Source: Streptomyces capitiformicae (GTDB taxonomy: Bacteria; Actinomycetota; Actinomycetes; Streptomycetales; Streptomycetaceae). Taken from it: 64,000 nt of DNA. Where the stretch lies: positions 3,099,767-3,163,766 of the forward strand of contig NZ_CP022161.1 in the NCBI RefSeq assembly GCF_002214185.1, read 5' to 3'. The position numbers were made by a program, and so were the translations under genes. This document shows positions 25,371 through 32,560 of the stretch, piece by piece; the stretch's first letter is position 1; each line of letters starts with the position of its first letter. Below the pieces are notes generated by a model, which saw nothing but the letters and a program-made list of their open reading frames with translations, was not told the DNA's origin and made no database searches.

Positions 25371-26246
25371 ATGTCTTGGTTTGAATCCCTCATCCTCGGA
25401 CTCGTCCAGGGGCTGACCGAATTCCTCCCCATCTCGTCCAGCGCGCATCTGCGCCTGACGGCGGCCTTCTCCGGCTGGGAGGACCCGGGAGCGGCCTTCA
25501 CCGCGATCACGCAGATCGGCACCGAGGCCGCGGTGCTGATCTACTTCCGCAAGGACATCGCCAACATCATCTCGGCGTGGTCCCGCTCCCTGTTCAACAA
25601 GGAACTGCGCGGCGACCACGACGCGCAGATGGGCTGGCTGGTCATCGTCGGCTCCATCCCGATCGGTGTGCTCGGCGTGACGCTGAAGGACCAGATCGAG
25701 GGCCCGTTCCGCGACCTGCGCATCACCGCCACCACCCTGATCGTCATGGGCATCGTCCTCGGCGTCGCGGACCGTCTCGCCGCCCGCGACGAGACCGGCG
25801 GCAAGCACCGCGCCATCAAGGAACGCAAGACGCTGGAGCAGCTCAGCATCAAGGACGGCCTCATCTACGGCCTCTGCCAGGCCATGGCCCTCATCCCCGG
25901 TGTCTCCCGCTCCGGTGCCACCATCAGCGGCGGCCTCCTCATGGGCTACAAGCGCGAGGCCGCGGCACGCTACTCCTTCCTCCTCGCCATCCCCGCCGTG
26001 ATCGCCTCCGGCGGCTACGAGCTCAAGGACGCGATGGAGGGCGGCCATGTCTCCTGGGGTCCGACGATCTTCGCCACGATCATCGCCTTTTTTGTCGGGT
26101 ATGCGGTAATTGCGTGGTTTATGAAATTTATTTCCACGAAGAGCTTCATGCCCTTCGTCTGGTACCGCATCGCCCTCGGCATCGTGATCGTCGTCCTCGT
26201 CTCGACGGGCGTCCTGAGCCCGCACGCGGGCGAGTCGGGCGGCTGA
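25371..26246 (+). CDS. uppP: Undecaprenyl-diphosphatase (UppP/BacA)
   Basis: 291 residues, polytopic membrane protein. Both family signatures are present: GLVQGLTEFLPISSSAHL near the N-terminus and PGVSRSGATISGGLLMG in the second half (catalytic Glu, Ser and Arg). It dephosphorylates undecaprenyl diphosphate to recycle the lipid carrier of peptidoglycan and confers some bacitracin resistance. The frame is open far upstream, but the conserved start is ATG 25371. Codons 26088-26132 are strikingly AT-rich (TTT TTT, TAT, GTA, ATT, TTT, AAA, TTT, ATT) compared with the rest of the gene. Confidence 0.95.
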   Translation: MSWFESLILGLVQGLTEFLPISSSAHLRLTAAFSGWEDPGAAFTAITQIGTEAAVLIYFRKDIANIISAWSRSLFNKELRGDHDAQMGWLVIVGSIPIGVLGVTLKDQIEGPFRDLRITATTLIVMGIVLGVADRLAARDETGGKHRAIKERKTLEQLSIKDGLIYGLCQAMALIPGVSRSGATISGGLLMGYKREAAARYSFLLAIPAVIASGGYELKDAMEGGHVSWGPTIFATIIAFFVGYAVIAWFMKFISTKSFMPFVWYRIALGIVIVVLVSTGVLSPHAGESGG

Positions 26247-26383
26247 CCCGACGAGGACGACAGGCCGCCCGCCATCCCGATTCGGAGTGCCGCGGACGAG
26301 CGGCGAACACCCCAACACCCTTCAGTGACCAACCACATACGGCATCCGTAGCCGGGCGGTAGCGCGCTGTCAGTGCTTGCGCC

Positions 26384-26389
26384 TACGCT
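26384..26389 (+). promoter_or_regulatory. -10 element of a probable leaderless promoter
   Basis: TACGCT ends 7 nt before ATG 26397, as in many Streptomyces leaderless genes. There is no ribosome binding site. Confidence 0.45.
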
Positions 26390-26396
26390 GGTCGGC

Positions 26397-26576
26397 ATGT
26401 CCCCCGAATCCATGAGCTGTGGTTCCGTGCGGTCTGCCGCCGACTTAAACGACCAGATCCGAGCGCTGTGGCGGCGTGCGGGCGGGTCACTGTCGTCCCA
26501 GGAACGCGCGGAGTACGAGCTGTTGGTGGTGGAGTGGGCCGCGGCGATGCGCGGAGAGGTCATCGAGGCGGCGTGA
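26397..26576 (+). CDS. Small conserved protein of unknown function (59 aa)
   Basis: A 59-residue cytoplasmic protein, MSPESMSCGSVRSAADLNDQ..., ending YELLVVEWAAAMRGEVIEAA. From memory, similar short proteins of the pattern NEQIRALW...RAEYELLVVEWAAA occur in many streptomycetes, with no known function. Leu17 is encoded by TTA (26445-26447), so production may depend on the bldA tRNA. Translation appears leaderless. It stands just upstream of the CPT-family pseudogene; a functional link is not evident. Confidence 0.75.
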   Translation: MSPESMSCGSVRSAADLNDQIRALWRRAGGSLSSQERAEYELLVVEWAAAMRGEVIEAA

Positions 26577-26622
26577 GCGGCCCGGGGAAGGGTGCCGCCG
26601 AGTGGAGCCACGGCTCCGGGGC

Positions 26623-27121
26623 ATGGTCATCTTCCTGAACGGCACGTCCGGTTCGGGGAAATCGAGCATCGCCGACGAGCTGCTGCGGTCCTCGAAGAGC
26701 CCTACTTCCCTATGCCTGTCGACACTTCCCTATGCCTGTCGACGCGTTCCTTGCGATGGGTACGCGCCGGGAGACACCGCCCGAGCGGCTCCCGACCGTG
26801 CTGCACAACACCTGGCGCGCCTACCACCGCGCGGTCGCCGGCATGGCCGCCGCGGGCAACAACGTCGTCGTGGACCACGTCCTGAGTGAGCGCACTACCC
26901 CCGGGCCGAACTCGAACCGACGCGAGCGGGAGCGGGGCGACCGGCCGTCGGGGCGGGCCGCGCTGCAGTTGGCGCAGGCACACGCCCACGGGATCTACGA
27001 CGTCGAGTGCGACACGAGCAGAGCCGACCCTCTCGTCTGCGCCCTGGGCATCAAGGAGTTCCTGCCGCATCGGCCCGCGCCGACCTCGTTCCAGCGGCTG
27101 CTCGACAAGCAGCAGGGCTGA
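26623..27121 (+). pseudogene. Chloramphenicol phosphotransferase-like (CPT) family pseudogene
   Basis: The start MVIFLNGTSGSGKSSIADELL, with P-loop GTSGSGKS, is in one frame; VLEEPYFPMPVD continues in a second; and MPVDAFLAMGTRRE...VVVDHVLSE and RRERERGDR...KEFLPHRPAP in a third. Two lesions explain the shifts: a one-base loss in a G run near 26690 (CGGTC where CGGGTC is expected) and a 20-bp tandem duplication (26704-26723 and 26724-26743). A further stretch of about 30-40 codons expected between VLSE and RRERERGDR is missing, with one more indel beside it. Family members are ATP-dependent phosphotransferases; this copy cannot make one. Confidence 0.8.
26704..26743. repeat. 20-bp exact tandem duplication inside the CPT pseudogene
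   Basis: ACTTCCCTATGCCTGTCGAC occurs twice in direct succession. Removing one copy and restoring one G near 26690 rebuilds the reading frame through PYFPMPVDAFLAMG, so the duplication is a recent frameshifting lesion. Confidence 0.95.
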
Positions 27122-27135
27122 AGCTCACCCGGCGC

Positions 27136-27876
27136 TCACCGCCCTCCGGCCACCCTCAGCACGGCGCCCGTCGTGTACGAGGCTTCCGGGGACATGAGCC
27201 AGGCGATGGCGGAGGCGATCTCGTCGGCGCGGCCCGGGCGGCGCAGGGGGATGGATGCGGCCAACCGCTCGGGACGCTCCGGATCGCCCATCCTCGCGTG
27301 GATCTCGGTGTCGATGACGCCGGGAGCGACCGCGTTGACACGGATGCCGTCCGGGCCGAGCTCCTTGGCGAGCCCGGTGGTCAGCGCGTCGACCGCGGCC
27401 TTGGTCGCCGCATAGTGGACGTACTCGCCGGGGCTGCCCAGCGTGGCCGCCGCCGAGGACACGTTCACGATCACCCCGCTGCCCCAGGCCGCCATCGCCT
27501 TGGCCGCCCGGCGCGAACACAGCAGCACACCCAGGAGGTTGACCTCGACCACCCGGCGCAGAACGGCCGTGTCGGCGTCGGCCAGCCTGCCGAACCCGCC
27601 CGTCACCCCGGCGTTGTTGACGAGCCCCGTCACCGGTCCGAGCCGTTCCGCCGCCGTCTCGAAGAGCCGGTCCACGTCGGCCTCCACCGACGTGTCCGCC
27701 TTGACGGTGACACACCGTGCGCCGTTCGCCCGTACCCCCGTCGCGATCCACTCGGCGGCCGCACCGTCGTGCACGTACCCCACCGCCACGTCATGCCCGT
27801 CCGCCGCGAGCCGCAGACAGGTCGCGGCACCGATCCCCCGGCTGCCACCCGTGACCACCGTGACCGGACGTGACAT
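27136..27876 (-). CDS. SDR-family oxidoreductase (FabG-like)
   Basis: 246 residues, classical short-chain dehydrogenase. Cofactor loop TGGSRGIG is at residues 8-15, NNAG in the LVNNAGVTGG segment, the catalytic Ser in NVSSAAAT, YAATK (Tyr and Lys about residues 157-161) and the PGVIDTEIHARMG region. It reduces or oxidises a carbonyl with NAD(P)H. ATG 27876 follows GGGAGG. It is divergent from the expansin-like gene, with a palindromic control region between them. The plus-strand pseudogene ends 14 bp from its stop. Confidence 0.93.
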   Translation of the reverse strand: MSRPVTVVTGGSRGIGAATCLRLAADGHDVAVGYVHDGAAAEWIATGVRANGARCVTVKADTSVEADVDRLFETAAERLGPVTGLVNNAGVTGGFGRLADADTAVLRRVVEVNLLGVLLCSRRAAKAMAAWGSGVIVNVSSAAATLGSPGEYVHYAATKAAVDALTTGLAKELGPDGIRVNAVAPGVIDTEIHARMGDPERPERLAASIPLRRPGRADEIASAIAWLMSPEASYTTGAVLRVAGGR

Positions 27877-27930
27877 CCCAACCTCCCTGATACGAACGGC
27901 CGTCGCGGCCCTCGTGGCCCACCGAGCCCG

Positions 27931-27951
27931 ATGATCGATCATCCTATGATC
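27931..27951. promoter_or_regulatory. Divergent promoters with ATGATC palindrome cluster
   Basis: ATGATCGATCAT (27931-27942) is a perfect 12-bp palindrome, and GATCAT-CCT-ATGATC (27937-27951) is a second, overlapping dyad. TATGAT (27945-27950) is a near-consensus -10 towards the expansin-like gene, and TAGGAT (27946-27941) one towards the SDR gene. A regulator bound here would cover both promoters. Confidence 0.6.
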
Positions 27952-27962
27952 ACACTCTGAAA

Positions 27963-28075
27963 GCCGGTGAAAAAAGCCCGGCAACCTTTCCGGAGCCGGC
28001 GGCCACTGGTGATGGGAAGCTCCTTTCCCTGGAGTCTCACCCGAACCACGTGTTCGCCCAACCTGCGCAAGGACT
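27963..28075 (+). promoter_or_regulatory. Structured 5' leader of the expansin-like gene (possible riboswitch)
   Basis: If transcription starts after TATGAT near 27957, a leader of about 124 nt precedes the GTG at 28081. It can form several stems: GCCGG/CCGGC (27963-27982), GGGAA/TTCCC (28014-28029) and GAAC/GTTC near 28043-28055. The closing part ACCCGAACC...CGT...AACCTGCG resembles the 3' side of c-di-AMP (ydaO-type) riboswitches, which sit before Streptomyces cell-wall enzymes, but the GGGGACCCA core is absent. The type is therefore uncertain. Confidence 0.3.
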
Positions 28076-28080
28076 CATCC

Positions 28081-29112
28081 GTGGCATTCCGTTCCCACCG
28101 CTCCTCCGGCCGCCCTCCGCGCCACCCTTCCCGCCCTTCGCGTCGCCGCCCCACCAGTCATCCGTCCCGCCCGAAGTGGCGCGCCGCGCTCGTCTCCGTC
28201 ATAGCCGTGGCGGCCATCGGGCTCGTCGTGTCGCTCGTCATGGCCCTGAGCCCCGGCCGCGAGACCGATGCCGGGGAGGCCAGGGCCGCCGGGGACTCCA
28301 GAAGTGCGCGTGACACCCCGGGCACACCCGCCGCCGGTGCCCGAGCGAGCGCCCCGCAGACGGCACCGGAGCAGACGCCGTCCACGACCCCGACCCCGAC
28401 GAAGGGCAAGAAACCCCCGAAAGCGACCCCGACCCCCAAGCCCACCCCGCCGGCCGCCCAGAGCACCCCGCAGTCCGGGTCCGCCGCGGCACCGTTGGTG
28501 GGGCGGATCCGACCCAACACCACGTACGAGGGGGTCGCCACCTTCTACGACGCCGGGAACGGCGACGGCGCCTGCTTGTACGGCCCGACCAGCGACGTCA
28601 TGACCGCGGCGATGAACCACACCGACTACGAGACGTCCAAGGCGTGCGGGGCGTACGTACGCGTCCGGGCGGCGAGCGGCGCCTCGGTCACGGTCCGCAT
28701 CACCAACGAGTGCCCCCTGCCCTGCGCACCCGGCCAACTCGATCTCAGCGCCCAGGCCTTCGCCAAGCTCGCTGCCCCGTCACGCGGCCAGATCCCGATC
28801 ACGTGGAGTCTGCTGAGCCCGGACACCTCCGACACCATCTCGGTCCGGTACAAGACCGGCTCCAGCCGCTACTGGTGCGGCATCCAGGTGATCGGCCACC
28901 GCAATCCGGTGGCACGCCTGGAGGTCCGCGCCGGCGGCGGTTGGCGCCAACTGCCCCGTACCGAATACAACTACTTCCTCGCCGAGGACGGCAACGGCTG
29001 CGGCAGCACGATCAGGATCACCGACATCCACGGAGAGCGACTGACGGTCGACGGGATCACCGTGCGTCCCAATACCGTGCAGCCGACCAAGGTCCAGTTC
29101 TCGAAACGCTGA
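28081..29112 (+). CDS. Expansin-like (RlpA/barwin fold) secreted or membrane-anchored protein
   Basis: 343 residues. A basic N-terminus precedes one transmembrane or signal-anchor helix (about residues 38-58, ALVSVIAVAAIGLVVSLVMAL), then a threonine/proline linker and an expansin-like module: GVATFYDAGNGDGACLYGPTSDVMTAAMNHTDYE...CGAYVRV (double-psi beta barrel) followed by a D2-type domain with YWCGIQVIGHRNPVARLEV. Bacterial expansins loosen cellulose or cell-wall polymers without hydrolysis. The start is GTG 28081, with AAGGA 8 nt upstream; the frame is open further up but covers the leader. Its last codons are partly duplicated after the stop. Confidence 0.85.
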   Translation: MAFRSHRSSGRPPRHPSRPSRRRPTSHPSRPKWRAALVSVIAVAAIGLVVSLVMALSPGRETDAGEARAAGDSRSARDTPGTPAAGARASAPQTAPEQTPSTTPTPTKGKKPPKATPTPKPTPPAAQSTPQSGSAAAPLVGRIRPNTTYEGVATFYDAGNGDGACLYGPTSDVMTAAMNHTDYETSKACGAYVRVRAASGASVTVRITNECPLPCAPGQLDLSAQAFAKLAAPSRGQIPITWSLLSPDTSDTISVRYKTGSSRYWCGIQVIGHRNPVARLEVRAGGGWRQLPRTEYNYFLAEDGNGCGSTIRITDIHGERLTVDGITVRPNTVQPTKVQFSKR

Positions 29113-29127
29113 CGCGAAACGCTGACA
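29103..29127. repeat. 13-bp tandem duplication at the expansin-like gene stop
   Basis: CGAAACGCTGACG is followed at once by CGAAACGCTGACA. The first copy includes the TGA stop, so the repeat duplicates the gene's last codons and stop. Confidence 0.8.
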
Positions 29128-29186
29128 GCCCTGGCCGGACCGGAAAACCCGGGTCGCACACCATGTCGGACACCGCGCATCGCCGC

Positions 29187-29192
29187 TAGTGT
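29187..29192 (+). promoter_or_regulatory. -10 element TAGTGT of a leaderless promoter
   Basis: TAGTGT ends 7 nt before ATG 29200, typical of Streptomyces leaderless transcripts; no ribosome binding site is present. A poor -35 match (TGTCGG) lies 17 bp upstream. Confidence 0.55.
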
Positions 29193-29199
29193 CCGCCCC

Positions 29200-30177
29200 A
29201 TGAAGGCCGCGGTGCACTACCGGTACGGACCGCCGGACGTGATCCGGATCGCCGAGGTGGACAAGCCCTCGGTCGGCGATCGTGACGTTCTCGTCCGGGT
29301 GATGGCGACGACGGTCAACCGCACGGACTGCGCCTACCGTGCGGCCAGGCCCTTCTTCGTGCGTCCGGCCACCGGGCTGGCCCGGCCGCGCCGTACCGTC
29401 CTCGGGACCGAGTACGCGGGAGTGGTGGACGCGGTCGGCGGCGGTGTCACGTCCTTCACCGTCGGCGACCGGGTCTTCGGGTACAACGAGGACGCGTTCG
29501 GCTTCGGAGCCCATGCCGAGTACCTGTCGGTCCCGGCCGACGGTGCCATCGCGACCATGCCCACGAACGTGACCTTCGAGGAGGCCGCACCCGGCACCGA
29601 GGGCTCGCACTACGCCCTGGCGTTCATCAGGAAGGCGGACATCCGCGCCGGCCAGGACGTCCTCGTGCACGGCGCGACCGGCGCCATCGGCTCAGCGGCG
29701 GTGCAGCTCCTCAAGCACCACGGGGCCACCGTGACCGCCGTGTGCGGCACCCCGCACCTGGAGCTGGTGAAGAGCCTGGGGGCGGACAGAGTCGTCGACC
29801 ACACGGCTCAGGACTTCACCGAGGACGAGCAGCGCTACGACGCGGTGTTCGACGCGGTCGGCAAGAGCACCTTCGGCCGCTGCAAGCGGCTGTTGAAGCC
29901 CGGCGGGGTCTATCTCTCCTCCGACCTGGGCCCCGGATGGCAGAACCTGCTCCTCCCGCTCGTCACGCCCCTCTTCCGCGGCCGGAAGGTCAAGTTCCCC
30001 TTCCCGAAGCAGGACCAGGAGATGGTGCGGTACCTCCGCGATCTGATCGAGGCGGGCGAGTTCAGGCCCGTCATCGACCGGCGGTACCCGTTGGACGAGA
30101 TCGTCGACGCCCACCGGTACGTCGAGACCGGCCAGAAGATCGGCAACGTCGTCATCACCGTCCGGCCGCCGGACTGA
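29200..30177 (+). CDS. NAD(P)-dependent alcohol dehydrogenase/quinone oxidoreductase (MDR family)
   Basis: 325 residues of medium-chain dehydrogenase/reductase fold. A GroES-like N-terminus (MKAAVHYRYGPPDVIRI...TVNRTDCAYR) and LGTEYAGVVDAVGGGV precede the nucleotide fold with HGATGAIGSAAVQLLKHHGATVTAVCG. The four structural zinc cysteines are absent, placing it with zinc-independent quinone oxidoreductases or enoyl reductases. It is probably a redox detoxification enzyme in the cytoplasm. Translation seems leaderless. The gene stands alone and is followed by a 13-bp tandem repeat array. Confidence 0.92.
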   Translation: MKAAVHYRYGPPDVIRIAEVDKPSVGDRDVLVRVMATTVNRTDCAYRAARPFFVRPATGLARPRRTVLGTEYAGVVDAVGGGVTSFTVGDRVFGYNEDAFGFGAHAEYLSVPADGAIATMPTNVTFEEAAPGTEGSHYALAFIRKADIRAGQDVLVHGATGAIGSAAVQLLKHHGATVTAVCGTPHLELVKSLGADRVVDHTAQDFTEDEQRYDAVFDAVGKSTFGRCKRLLKPGGVYLSSDLGPGWQNLLLPLVTPLFRGRKVKFPFPKQDQEMVRYLRDLIEAGEFRPVIDRRYPLDEIVDAHRYVETGQKIGNVVITVRPPD

Positions 30178-30201
30178 CCTCGGCGGTCTCGCCCCGATAC
30201 G

Positions 30202-30269
30202 AGGACCGGATACGCGGACCGGACACGCGGACCGGACACGCGGACCGGACACGCGGACCGGACACGCGG
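30202..30269. repeat. Array of 13-bp tandem repeats
   Basis: Four perfect copies of CGGACCGGACACG (30215-30266), one degenerate copy before (AGGACCGGATACG) and a partial copy after (CGGAGCG). Non-coding, between the MDR and serine hydrolase genes. The 13-bp period is not a codon multiple and gives no continuous dyad. Confidence 0.95.
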
Positions 30270-30368
30270 AGCGTTCCACCGGACAGCCCAAGAGCGCGAG
30301 CGCCCGGACGCCGTCCCTGCCCATGCTGGGTGTGCCCCTGCCCCGCCGAACCGCTCCCCAGGACCCCC

Positions 30369-31565
30369 ATGCCGCACGCGCTCCGCACCCCTCCCCGCAC
30401 CCGTCCCCGTCTCCGTCTGGCGCTCATCGGGCTCCTCGGCGCCTCCTGCCTCGGCGGCCTGATCGCCGCTCCGGCAGCGGGCGCCGCTGCCGTCCACGAA
30501 GACGAACGCGCCCTCCAACGGCAGCTCGACGAGCTGGTCACCACCAGCGGCGGGCCACCCGGCGTCATCGTCGTGCTGCAAAGCGGAGACAAGTCACGCG
30601 TCCTCCGCGCAGGCGTCGCCGACCTGGAGACCGGCCGTACGATCCAGCCCACCGACCACATGCGGATCGCCAGTACGGCCAAGGCGTTCAGCGGTGCCGT
30701 AGCACTTCATCTGGTACAGCGTGGTGTCCTCGGCCTCGACGACACGATCGGCCGCCGACTGCCCCGGCTGCCGCACGCATGGCGGAAGGTGACCCTCCGG
30801 CAGCTGCTGAACCACACGAGCGGACTGCCCGACTACAGCGCGGACCCGGAGTTCCTGGAGCTGCTCCTCGCGGATCCACGCCGCACCTTCGACCCCCGCA
30901 AGCTGCTGGACTTCGTGGCCGACGAACGGCTGCTGTTCCGCCCGGGCTCCCGGTACCAGTACTCCAACTCCGACAACATCGCCGTAGCCCTGATGGCGGA
31001 GGCGGCGACCCACCGGCCGTACGAAGAGCTGCTCCGCGACATCGTCAGCCGGCCGCTCGGCCTGCGCGACACCAGCCTCCCGCTCGGCTACGAGTTGCCG
31101 GAGCCGTTCATGCACGGCTACGACGTCCAGCCACCGGGGCCGCCGGAGGACGTCAGCGAAGTCCTCAGCGCCTCCGGTCTGTGGGCTTCGGGTGGGATCG
31201 TGTCCACCCCGCGCGACATGACGCGGTTCATCCGTGCCTACGCCGCCGGAGATCTGACGTCCAGGGCGGTTCTGCACGAGCAGCGCCGCTGGATCGAGGG
31301 GGCGTCCGAACCGGCCGGCCCCGGCCGCAACAAGGCAGGCCTCGGCATCTTCCGCTACGCCACCCGCTGCGGGGTCGTCCTGGGGCACACCGGGAACACC
31401 CCCGGCTACACCCAGCTGATCGCCGCGACACCCGACGGACGCAAGTCGCTCACCTTCTCGCTCACCACCCAGTTCAACAGGACGACCGACCCGGCCCTCC
31501 TGGCAAGACTCCGCACGATCGAGGAGAACGCGGTCTGCACGCTCCTCCGCGGGAACCACGGCTAG
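30369..31565 (+). CDS. Serine hydrolase, D-alanyl-D-alanine carboxypeptidase/beta-lactamase (AmpC-type) family
   Basis: 398 residues. A signal peptide (LRLALIGLLGASCLGGLIAAPAAGAAA, cleavage near residue 39) is followed by a class C-like penicillin-binding fold: SxxK as STAK (Ser102-Lys105), Y-S-N at 198-200 and HTG at 340-342. It is secreted and probably trims peptidoglycan peptides or cleaves D-amino-acid peptides; lactamase activity is possible but unproven. The TAG stop (31563-31565) is the first three bases of a 141-bp inverted-repeat element, so the original C-terminus may have been longer. Confidence 0.9.
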   Translation: MPHALRTPPRTRPRLRLALIGLLGASCLGGLIAAPAAGAAAVHEDERALQRQLDELVTTSGGPPGVIVVLQSGDKSRVLRAGVADLETGRTIQPTDHMRIASTAKAFSGAVALHLVQRGVLGLDDTIGRRLPRLPHAWRKVTLRQLLNHTSGLPDYSADPEFLELLLADPRRTFDPRKLLDFVADERLLFRPGSRYQYSNSDNIAVALMAEAATHRPYEELLRDIVSRPLGLRDTSLPLGYELPEPFMHGYDVQPPGPPEDVSEVLSASGLWASGGIVSTPRDMTRFIRAYAAGDLTSRAVLHEQRRWIEGASEPAGPGRNKAGLGIFRYATRCGVVLGHTGNTPGYTQLIAATPDGRKSLTFSLTTQFNRTTDPALLARLRTIEENAVCTLLRGNHG

Positions 31566-31703
31566 GGCCTGTCGTCACATTCCTGGAGGTACTTCCGTGT
31601 GTGCCCAGTGCGGCGGTGGGGGCCCCTCCCGCTCGAGCGGAGCCGAGAGTGGGAGAGCGTGCATGGCGTCGCGGGGCAGGCGGGAATGTGACGACAGGCC
31701 CTA
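31563..31703. mobile_element. 141-bp MITE-like inverted-repeat element
   Basis: Perfect 21-bp terminal inverted repeats (T + AGGGCCTGTCGTCACATTCC at the left, reverse complement at 31683-31703) flank 99 bp without a gene. The left end supplies the TAG stop of the serine hydrolase and the right end the TAG stop of the DUF4291 gene on the other strand. The interior carries the CCCTCCCGCTCGAGCG palindrome also seen at 19393. A related element with similar termini lies at 38416-38518. It is probably a non-autonomous transposon derivative; as RNA it could also be a bidirectional terminator. Confidence 0.75.
31623..31657. repeat. Dispersed palindromic repeat (CCCTCCCGCTCGAGCG family), copy 2
   Basis: Nearly identical to 19393-19427, with a few base differences. 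Nested inside the 141-bp inverted-repeat element. Confidence 0.6.
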
Positions 31704-32447
31704 GGGGCGCAGGTGGGCCAGCACCTCGTCCGCGACGGGGTAGGGACGCTCCTCGGGCAGCAGCCCGGCCGCCGCGGCCGGCTCGCCCGCCCGGACGAGG
31801 CCGTGGATCTGCCTGGCGAGCGGCGTCACGTCCTCGATGCCGACGATCCACTCGTCCGCGTACCGGGCCGCCGCCTCGCCCGCCAGGCCGAGCTGCAACG
31901 AGCGGTACGGAAGCGGGTTCAGCCGCAGATCGCGCTCGGGGTCCCACTGCACCCGCGCGGGCGAGCGCCGCAACTCCCGTTTCCAGGCGGCCGCGTTCTC
32001 GTGCAGCCCTCTGACGTAGTGCGAGAGGCAGGAGTTCCGCAGGGCCCACTCGAAGCCCTCGCGGCTGATCTCGACGGCCAGGACGGTCTCCTGCCCCTCC
32101 TTCAGGCCCCAGCCGCAGCGGTACATCATCCACAGGAACGACGGCTTGATCCATGTCATCCGGTCCCGCTTCCACACGGCCGGGAATCGGCCGTCGCGCG
32201 CGGCCGGGCCGCCGATCTCCGGGCGGTAGGCCTGGTAGACGGTCACGGTGTCCGCCGTGTGGCGGGCACGGACACGGAACCTGGGCTCTGTCGCTCGTTC
32301 TACGTCTTCTGCTCGTTCTACATCTTCTGTTCGCTCTACGTCTTCTGTTCGCTCTACGTCTTCTGTTCGCTCTACGTCTTCTGCTCGCTCTACGTCTTCT
32401 GCTCGCTCTACTTCTGCACGTACTTCGTCACGTTCGCTGTCACTCAC
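31701..32447 (-). CDS. DUF4291 family protein with N-terminal hexapeptide repeats
   Basis: 248 residues. From about residue 55 the sequence fits DUF4291: FRVRARHTADTVTVYQAYRPEIGGPA, then RMTWIKPSFLWMMYRCGWGLKEGQETVLAVEISREGFEWALRNS. The function of the family is unknown. The N-terminus is a run of VER(A/T)ED hexapeptides encoded by an 18-bp tandem repeat (32294-32401), probably a charged helix or disordered tail of variable length. The TAG stop at 31701-31703 belongs to the terminal repeat of the neighbouring element, so the native end may have been altered. Confidence 0.85.
   Translation of the reverse strand: MSDSERDEVRAEVERAEDVERAEDVERTEDVERTEDVERTEDVERAEDVERATEPRFRVRARHTADTVTVYQAYRPEIGGPAARDGRFPAVWKRDRMTWIKPSFLWMMYRCGWGLKEGQETVLAVEISREGFEWALRNSCLSHYVRGLHENAAAWKRELRRSPARVQWDPERDLRLNPLPYRSLQLGLAGEAAARYADEWIVGIEDVTPLARQIHGLVRAGEPAAAAGLLPEERPYPVADEVLAHLRP
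32294..32416. repeat. 18-bp tandem repeat coding VER(A/T)ED hexapeptides
   Basis: Six 18-bp units from 32294 to 32401 plus a partial seventh. Units differ only at a few bases (CTCG/TTCG, GTTC/GCTC, TACG/TACA). In frame with the DUF4291 gene on the minus strand; length changes by whole units would keep the frame. Confidence 0.95.
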
Positions 32448-32560
32448 AGAGACCAGATTCGATCAGTTCCGTGCTCCGGAGCCACCGAATATCGGCTCCG
32501 TCGCATGTCGCCGCTGCACGCCCCTTGGCGTGGCGCGCCTCCTGCCCCAAGACTGAGCCG

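Noticed and set aside
27963..28075. Cobalamin riboswitch before the expansin-like gene
   Set aside because: GCCACTG and GGGAAG segments occur, but the conserved B12 box is absent and the gene has no link to cobalamin; kept only as an unspecified structured leader.
30202..30269. CRISPR array
   Set aside because: The 13-bp units are contiguous with no spacers and no cas genes are near.
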